Shown here piece by piece: positions 58,652 to 64,000 of a stretch of DNA of 64,000 nucleotides. This DNA comes from Paenibacillus eucommiae. Lineage in GTDB: Bacteria; Bacillota; Bacilli; Paenibacillales; NBRC-103111. The notes under the pieces were generated by a model that had not been told where the DNA came from, did not search any database, and was given only the letters and a program-made list of their open reading frames with translations. The stretch covers positions 181,221-245,220 of the forward strand of contig NZ_JAGGLB010000013.1 in assembly GCF_017874215.1 (NCBI RefSeq). The letters run 5' to 3'. The first letter of the stretch is position 1. Every line of letters begins with the position of its first letter. Position numbers and translations under genes: made by a program.

Positions 58652-59903
58652 TCCGAATGACCTTGAACCCAGACTATCCAGTGACCCGCTACATAAAAAA
58701 GGCTTCACTGACGAATTGCTGAGAAAAATAGAACAGTCTGTTGATAACAAGACCCGTACCGAGCAGCGCAGGAAGCCTCTTCTGACGGCAGTGGGCGTAG
58801 GCACTGTTGCTGCCGCCGTTATCTTCCTGTTCCCTTGGAGCATGCTTCTGTCGCAAAACAAGACTTCATCTGTTGAGCTAATGTCAAAGCAGCAGGATAC
58901 GGCAGCCTACACATCTGCCCCTCCAACCATAAGCTCTGCTGTTCTGATTGGACTTCGTACAGAGCACGAAGAAAAGGATAGTTCACGCAAGCTGTCCACT
59001 ATTCGTTACAGCACTTACCGTACCATGCTTGTTGCTCCTGTACGTGGAGAATTGAAGAAAACCGCTGAAGGCAGCGGCATTCTGATGCCCTACAAACGGG
59101 ACTTCTGGAAAATCGATTCCCTTACACAATCAACGAGCCAGGACGAATATCACTACCTGTCAGCGCGTCTTGCGGGGCAGCCTGTAGTCAAGGAAGACTT
59201 CAAGGATAATCCGGATGAAGAAATCCATCATACAGAAACATTAGTATATGCCGGTAATCAATATTTATCGGTTGCGGAATCCGAAGAAACCTGGAACAAT
59301 AATACGGCCAGCCGGAATGATCGCGTCTGGGTAAAGACGCTTCCGCAGCTTACGGAAGCCCGCAGCTTAAATTTTGCTAAGCAGCGTGAGGATAATACGC
59401 CTCATGTTACTTTAACCGATATTTTCGGCACATCCATTAACGGTACATTGGATGACTTGTCAGGCAAAAGACAAATGATAGACATGCCTACCGAAATTAC
59501 CGGGAAAAACTGGACGATTGTCAGATCGCCCGGAAGCTGGATAGCCATGGTGGCCGAATCTATGGTTCCCGAAGGCTTCCAGCCTGAGCGTTATATTCTG
59601 CATGAATTCCCCAAGGCTTTGCCGGAAAAGGTGATCGCTCATGATGTTCTGTGCTGCTCCTGGTCGGAAATTCAATCCCGCTGGCCAAAAGCTACAGATG
59701 CGCTATCCTCGCCAATGAACGATTTGACTGTTTTGTTTGAAGAAGATAAGCTGCGTTTCTTCCCTTACGGTCAAGCTCCCGATACAGAGCCACTCTTGAC
59801 TATAGACCTGCAGCCTGGAGAGCAGCTGGTTATGGCTCAGTGGGCTACAGACCATTATGTTCAGGAATGGATCGATAAGGTAGACAGCTATTTAAACAAT
59901 TGA
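58638..59903 (+). CDS. Probable membrane-bound anti-sigma factor
   Basis: A 421-residue protein with an N-terminal cytoplasmic segment (about 47 residues), one membrane helix (about 48-68) and a large external region. No zinc-type anti-sigma motif (HxxxCxxC) is present, so identification relies on topology and its 14-base overlap with the ECF sigma gene. GTG 58638 was chosen because AAGGAG lies ten bases before it; GTG 58629 is only one base away. A strong terminator follows. Confidence 0.7.
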   Translation: MSSSDPNDLEPRLSSDPLHKKGFTDELLRKIEQSVDNKTRTEQRRKPLLTAVGVGTVAAAVIFLFPWSMLLSQNKTSSVELMSKQQDTAAYTSAPPTISSAVLIGLRTEHEEKDSSRKLSTIRYSTYRTMLVAPVRGELKKTAEGSGILMPYKRDFWKIDSLTQSTSQDEYHYLSARLAGQPVVKEDFKDNPDEEIHHTETLVYAGNQYLSVAESEETWNNNTASRNDRVWVKTLPQLTEARSLNFAKQREDNTPHVTLTDIFGTSINGTLDDLSGKRQMIDMPTEITGKNWTIVRSPGSWIAMVAESMVPEGFQPERYILHEFPKALPEKVIAHDVLCCSWSEIQSRWPKATDALSSPMNDLTVLFEEDKLRFFPYGQAPDTEPLLTIDLQPGEQLVMAQWATDHYVQEWIDKVDSYLNN

Positions 59904-59907
59904 CCAA

Positions 59908-59946
59908 AACCGTCAGGGTGAGGACTTTCACTCTGACGGTTTTTTT
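59908..59946. terminator. Strong bidirectional terminator
   Basis: CCGTCAGGGTGA / TCACTCTGACGG (one G-T pair) followed by seven T residues; the reverse strand also ends in TTTT. It serves both the anti-sigma gene and the convergent fusion gene. Confidence 0.9.
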
Positions 59947-59986
59947 GCTGTATCCACAGCTTGATCAATCTAAAGTATAATTAATT

Positions 59987-62296
59987 CTAATTAAGCCGCC
60001 GGAAGCCTTGCTGCGCTACCTCTATGTCTTTGAGAGCATGCAGGTCACCTTGATGAATGATGTCAGCAAGCTCTCCAAACACCGCACCAATAGCCTGTTT
60101 GTAATATGCCACAATGTCCGGAGTGTGCGCCAATGTCGGGTAAATAACAGTCCCGGCCAGAAAACCCCGCTGCAGCATTTTCACTGTGTATAACGTTTTC
60201 AATTGATTGGCATATTCGCCGCTAAACTCAAACTTCGCCAAGCAAGGGTAGCCATCGCTCACCTTGAGGGGAAGTCCCGCTTGTTCCCCGTGTACTTTCC
60301 AGGCACTGGAGACCTCTCTCCCCACCGCTGCTACAAAGCCCGGTACATCCACCTCAGCCATCTTGTCTAATGTAGCTAAAGCCGCAGCAGGCCCAATACT
60401 CTCTGTCCAATACGTGCTGCTTATGAAGCTCCTGTGCGCACCCTCCATCGCTTCTTGCGTGCCGATAACCGCGCCAATGGGATGACCGTTGCCCAGCGCT
60501 TTGGCGAAGACAGCTATATCCGGATGCACACCCAGCTTGAGATGAGCACCACCCCTATGAAGACGCCAGCCAATCGTTATTTCGTCAAAAATAAGCAGTG
60601 CCCCACATTGGTGAAGCCGTTCCTTCACATATTGTAAAAATCCAGGCTCCGGATCCTCGTAACGGCAGGGCTCCATAATAACAGCTGCCAGCTGTCCACC
60701 ATACTGGTTGATCACATCCTCGAAGGCTTGCCGGTCATTGGCAGGAAAGGTCACAGTTGTTCCCCTAAGCTCACGCGGCACTCCCGCCGGCTCCAACCCT
60801 GGCAATAAGTGCCCGCTTAGCGCATCGTCCTCTCCAAGGTTTGCAGCCAAATACCAATCGTTCCAGCCATGGTAGCCGCAAACGGCTATAATCGACCGTT
60901 CCGTTGTTGCCCGGGCAATGCGAACCGCCACAGAACAAGCCTCTCCTCCAGCTCTCGTAAACCTTGCCTGACTCGACCAAGGGTGCAGGTCTAACAGCCG
61001 CTCGGCCAATTCAACCTCCTCTGGAGGATTTAATGTGCTCATGCTTCCTAGATGCAGTCTCCTTTTGACAGCTCGAGTCACTTCATCATTGCGGTACCCT
61101 AACAAGCATGAGCCGATACCATTTGTGGACATATCGTAATAGTGCTTCCCATCAAGATCCCATACTTCACAGCCCCGGGCTTCACTGAAATAAGCGGGCC
61201 ATTGGTTCGGAGCCTGCAGCTCAGGCCTCTTGCTGACAAGCTGGGTGCCGCCAGGAATAATAGTTTTGGCTTTACGGTATAAATCCTGTGTTTGATTCCC
61301 CCCCGGCGTCAATTGTCCTGTTAATCGAATTGCATTATGATAAAAGATGTTTTGAATATCTGATTTGTCCAGTCCAATCATATCTGACGCCAGCTTAAGC
61401 GCACGAAGCGATTCCAGCCCTACCAAGGTAGGCTCTGTAGGTCCAGAAGCACGATCCCAATCCAGCGTTTCTTTTTGCATCCAGAAAAAACCATCTCCAA
61501 CACTAACCGCTTTACCTCTAATATCTGAAATCGGAAAATCACTGCCCCACAGCAGCTTCTTCGGTCCGAATTCGTACAATATCGGCACAATCGCTTCAGG
61601 CTCGCAAATAGCCGACATATCGAAAAATACATTTTCCAATCCTCTGAGCGACTTGACGAAATTCGCATGGGGAGCATGGAAGCTTCGCGCCGAATGAGCC
61701 AGCACGCATTTTGCATTAGGATAACGGCTGCATAAATTGAACAATTGCTTTTGATTAACCGGGTCCGCCATCGCCGAATCCTTCACAATATGAAGCATAA
61801 TAAGCAGTCCATGCTGATCCGCTATGCGCCAAAACGACTCAGGAATAAAATCAATTATCTCCGAATCCGAAGTCACTTCCTTAGAGCTAAAACAATGATA
61901 GGGCTTAAACCCAACGATTTTACTGTTTTGTAAAAAAAGATGGACCTGTTCCTCCGAATAACCTGGCGCCACCAAAATCAATCCCCGGCTAAGCTCCTCA
62001 TTTTCCAGCTGCTCCACCACATATTGATTCGCTTTGTGCAAGTCACAAGTTTTGACAGGTGATGGGAACAACAGCCCCCCTTGAACCTTTCTTCCTAATA
62101 ATTGTTGGACCGAAGTACGCCAAACATCAACAGACATCTCCTCAGAGCCAGCGGCAAAAAAAGATTTTCCTGTCAGCCTCAGGTCACTGACTCTCCAAAT
62201 ATGAGCATGAGCATCAAAAATGTACTCTGGAAGAAATGAACTCAGTTCCTCCCGAATTTGTAGATCCGCTTCAGTAAATGTAAAGTGGTCCCGCAT
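59987..62296 (-). CDS. Fused amidohydrolase and class-III aminotransferase
   Basis: A 769-residue protein. Residues about 1-325 form an amidohydrolase-2 TIM barrel (FDAHAHIW with two metal histidines, VLAHSAR, WGSDFPISD). Residues about 335-769 form a PLP-dependent class-III aminotransferase like glutamate-1-semialdehyde aminomutase (IIPGGTQLVSKRP, YYDMSTNGIGSCLLGY, FDEITIGWR, and the PLP lysine in VFAKALGNGHPIGAVIG). Both active sites look intact. The start was set at ATG 62296, ten bases after CGGAGG. The fusion suggests the hydrolase product is passed to the aminotransferase; the substrate is unknown. Confidence 0.88.
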   Translation of the reverse strand: MRDHFTFTEADLQIREELSSFLPEYIFDAHAHIWRVSDLRLTGKSFFAAGSEEMSVDVWRTSVQQLLGRKVQGGLLFPSPVKTCDLHKANQYVVEQLENEELSRGLILVAPGYSEEQVHLFLQNSKIVGFKPYHCFSSKEVTSDSEIIDFIPESFWRIADQHGLLIMLHIVKDSAMADPVNQKQLFNLCSRYPNAKCVLAHSARSFHAPHANFVKSLRGLENVFFDMSAICEPEAIVPILYEFGPKKLLWGSDFPISDIRGKAVSVGDGFFWMQKETLDWDRASGPTEPTLVGLESLRALKLASDMIGLDKSDIQNIFYHNAIRLTGQLTPGGNQTQDLYRKAKTIIPGGTQLVSKRPELQAPNQWPAYFSEARGCEVWDLDGKHYYDMSTNGIGSCLLGYRNDEVTRAVKRRLHLGSMSTLNPPEEVELAERLLDLHPWSSQARFTRAGGEACSVAVRIARATTERSIIAVCGYHGWNDWYLAANLGEDDALSGHLLPGLEPAGVPRELRGTTVTFPANDRQAFEDVINQYGGQLAAVIMEPCRYEDPEPGFLQYVKERLHQCGALLIFDEITIGWRLHRGGAHLKLGVHPDIAVFAKALGNGHPIGAVIGTQEAMEGAHRSFISSTYWTESIGPAAALATLDKMAEVDVPGFVAAVGREVSSAWKVHGEQAGLPLKVSDGYPCLAKFEFSGEYANQLKTLYTVKMLQRGFLAGTVIYPTLAHTPDIVAYYKQAIGAVFGELADIIHQGDLHALKDIEVAQQGFRRLN

Positions 62297-62537
62297 CGTA
62301 TACAAACCTCCGATTTGTCTTTAGATGAAAGCGTAAAAGTGTTACTGTTTAGAGCTTCGTGCAGGTTTTCGTGCAGATCTTAGTGCAGAGCACAAGCAGA
62401 ATGTTTGTATCGCATTAAGAGACACTGTAACAATATTTACGTTATTAAAATTATATCTCACAGCCATGCAAATAGACAAAGCTTTTTTAGAACATACTAT
62501 TTCAAAAACCAAAACTACACTCAGCAAGGAGTTCACT

Positions 62538-63782
62538 ATGGATCTACCTATGGATCTGCATACTGGAGAGCTCGCCTGGCCGTATACGCTGCCCACCCCA
62601 CCCGTTTATCCGGAATTAAAAGAGCATATTGAATGCGACGTGCTGGTCATAGGAAGTGGAGTATGCGGGGCTCTGATAGCTTATCACCTCATGGAGCGGC
62701 AAATTGATACTGTTCTCGTAGAAAAAAGACGCGTAGCTTCCGGCAGTTCCTCCGCCAACACTGGGCTATTGCAATTTAGTAATGATAAGCACCTGACTTC
62801 GTGTATCCATACCTTCGGTGAGCGCAAGGGTGTACGGCTCTACGAATTATCCAGACAAGCGGTTCAGGACTTGGGTAAAATCTCTTCACAGCTTCAAATC
62901 GATCCTGAGTATACGCGCAGAGACAGCTTGTATCTGGCGACCTCAACCGACGATGTCCCCAAGTTGAAAGTGGAATACGAGACCTTACTGAAGTATGGCT
63001 TTGATGTAACCTACCTGGAGCCTGAGACTATCGCTAGTACCTATGCCTTCTCGAGGCCGGGAGCGATCTTCTCCCGCGGTGATGCGGAGATCAATCCTTA
63101 CCGTCTGGCTATATCACTCGTCCATGAGTCTCATGGCAAAGGACTGCGCGTCTATGAAAACACGGAAATTTTACGCCATACTAAGCATAAGGACCACCAG
63201 CTTTTTCACACCAAAACACATACCATCAAAGCCCGCAAGGCGGTCTTTGCTACCGGATATGAAACACAAAGCATCAAGCATAATTCTAACGCTGTCTTAT
63301 CGAGCACTTATGCACTGGTAACGGGGCAGGTTCGTGATTTTAACGGCTGGCCGGGCCGCTGTCTGATTTGGGAAACCTCGCGGCCTTTTCTTTACATACG
63401 AACAACTACAGATAATCGCATCGTTATAGGCGGGTTTGATGAACAAACAATTGTTCCAGAGGAAAGGAATCGCAAGCTGCCCCGCAAAAAAGATCAGCTT
63501 CTGCAGGAGATCTTTAAGCTTTTCCCGCAATTCACCGGCCTAAATGCAGAGTATTTCTGGTCTGCTGTATTTGGGGAAACCCATGACGGCTATCCCTTAA
63601 TTGGCCCGCAGGCAGGCTTCCCTGATTGTTACTTTGCCTTGGGCTACGGCGGTAACGGGACGGTCTTCAGTATGATAGCCGCGCAAATTATCAGCGATTT
63701 GATTACAACGGGCGAGCATCCTGATGCCGATTTATTTCATTTTGGGCGAAATTCGCGGGACAAGGGAGTCAAGAGCAATTAG
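62538..63782 (+). CDS. FAD-dependent (DAO-type) oxidoreductase
   Basis: A 414-residue flavoprotein. The dinucleotide motif VLVIGSGVCGALIAYHLM and the SSANTGLLQF segment start the fold; GGFDEQTIV, GLNAEYFWSAVFGETHDGYPLIG and ALGYGGNGTVFSMIAAQII close it, as in D-amino-acid/glycine oxidase proteins. Start ATG 62538 follows AAGGAG by six bases; the frame is open 24 codons further back but that part lacks a ribosome site. It is divergent from the amidohydrolase-aminotransferase fusion, so it may act on related amines. Confidence 0.9.
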   Translation: MDLPMDLHTGELAWPYTLPTPPVYPELKEHIECDVLVIGSGVCGALIAYHLMERQIDTVLVEKRRVASGSSSANTGLLQFSNDKHLTSCIHTFGERKGVRLYELSRQAVQDLGKISSQLQIDPEYTRRDSLYLATSTDDVPKLKVEYETLLKYGFDVTYLEPETIASTYAFSRPGAIFSRGDAEINPYRLAISLVHESHGKGLRVYENTEILRHTKHKDHQLFHTKTHTIKARKAVFATGYETQSIKHNSNAVLSSTYALVTGQVRDFNGWPGRCLIWETSRPFLYIRTTTDNRIVIGGFDEQTIVPEERNRKLPRKKDQLLQEIFKLFPQFTGLNAEYFWSAVFGETHDGYPLIGPQAGFPDCYFALGYGGNGTVFSMIAAQIISDLITTGEHPDADLFHFGRNSRDKGVKSN

Positions 63783-63849
63783 CCAATTAACCCGGGTGCG
63801 CTGTGGATGAAGAACTGAGCAGGATCTGAAGGATCTGTTACTTTGGCGA

Positions 63850-63920
63850 TTTAGCGATGTTTTTCATCGCTAAAAGCACCAGGGCTTCACCACAGACTGA
63901 CTTAACGATGAAAAACCATC
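63850..63920. repeat. AACGATG hairpin repeats, locus 3
   Basis: 63850-63874 is a perfect palindrome with arms TTTAGCGATG / CATCGCTAAA around TTTTT, a variant of the other copies that keeps the base pairing. A disrupted copy CTTAACGATGAAAAACC follows at 63901. Confidence 0.85.
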
Positions 63921-64000
63921 CATGACGTTCGTAGCCGACGTCACCACCAAGAATGAAAATAGGGGTTCTAGCAAAGGTTTTTTAAAAGAAAGAACCGTCA

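Noticed and set aside
62410..62430. ATTAAGAGACACTGTAACA, resembling half of the IclR operator
   Set aside because: Lacks the second half GTCTC, so not a convincing site.

Overview
The window looks like chromosomal DNA of a spore-forming, aerobic Firmicute of the Paenibacillaceae (Paenibacillus-like). The evidence is a caa3 oxidase operon in the Bacillales order ctaC-D-E-F-G, a YhcN/YlaJ spore lipoprotein, SLH-anchored surface proteins, AGGAGG ribosome sites with frequent TTG/GTG starts, Bacillus-type Fur, CcpA, LexA and DnaA boxes, and gene deserts full of dispersed hairpin repeats. No rRNA, tRNA, CRISPR array or intact insertion sequence was seen. Start codons were reassigned by ribosome-binding-site spacing wherever the longest frame was not convincing.

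Layout. 1-5369: cytochrome caa3 oxidase operon (minus strand) with its promoter. 5.5-10.7 kb: plus-strand genes for a spore lipoprotein, a DEAD-box helicase with a long RG-rich tail, a guanylate-kinase-like protein and a Nfu-N/HEAT-repeat protein. 11.4-13.7 kb: a Fur-controlled minus-strand operon of flavodoxin, an AddB/Cas4-like Cys4 protein, a small coiled-coil protein and a propeller-like protein. 13.8-16.1 kb: M48 peptidase and MBL hydrolase. 16.7-22.7 kb: a surface polysaccharide module (cohesin-SLH anchor, dockerin/cohesin glycosidase, divergent AraC regulator). 23.6-32.9 kb: a catabolic operon (SDR, ceramidase-like hydrolase, ornithine-cyclodeaminase-like protein, Gfo/Idh oxidoreductase, CUT1 ABC importer without its ATPase) with an upstream IclR regulator and two matching operator-like sites.

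33.0-49.9 kb is the most unusual part. It holds seven minus-strand genes (vWA membrane protein, tubulin/FtsZ-like protein, large unknown protein, second vWA membrane protein, small beta-rich protein, zinc-ribbon GTPase, GAP1-like protein with a C-terminal membrane anchor). Divergent to them are three plus-strand membrane-protein genes, the first only 51 codons long. Starts and stops are close or overlapping, so it reads as one multi-protein, envelope-spanning NTPase system resembling the GTPase-centred and vWA-centred conflict or signalling systems known from comparative genomics.

50-64 kb: a catalytically degenerate IS1595-type transposase gene under an SOS-box-like promoter, a telomere-like G-rich tract, a divergent IF-3 paralogue, a sugar-phosphate-isomerase-like enzyme with divergent AraC regulator, an M29 aminopeptidase, a LURP-one-like protein, a BASS-family transporter, a DnaA-box cluster, an ECF sigma factor with a probable anti-sigma partner and autoregulatory promoter, an amidohydrolase-aminotransferase fusion and a FAD-dependent oxidoreductase. 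Gene deserts hold at least four dispersed repeat families and many short tandem repeats, some of which also invade coding sequence.
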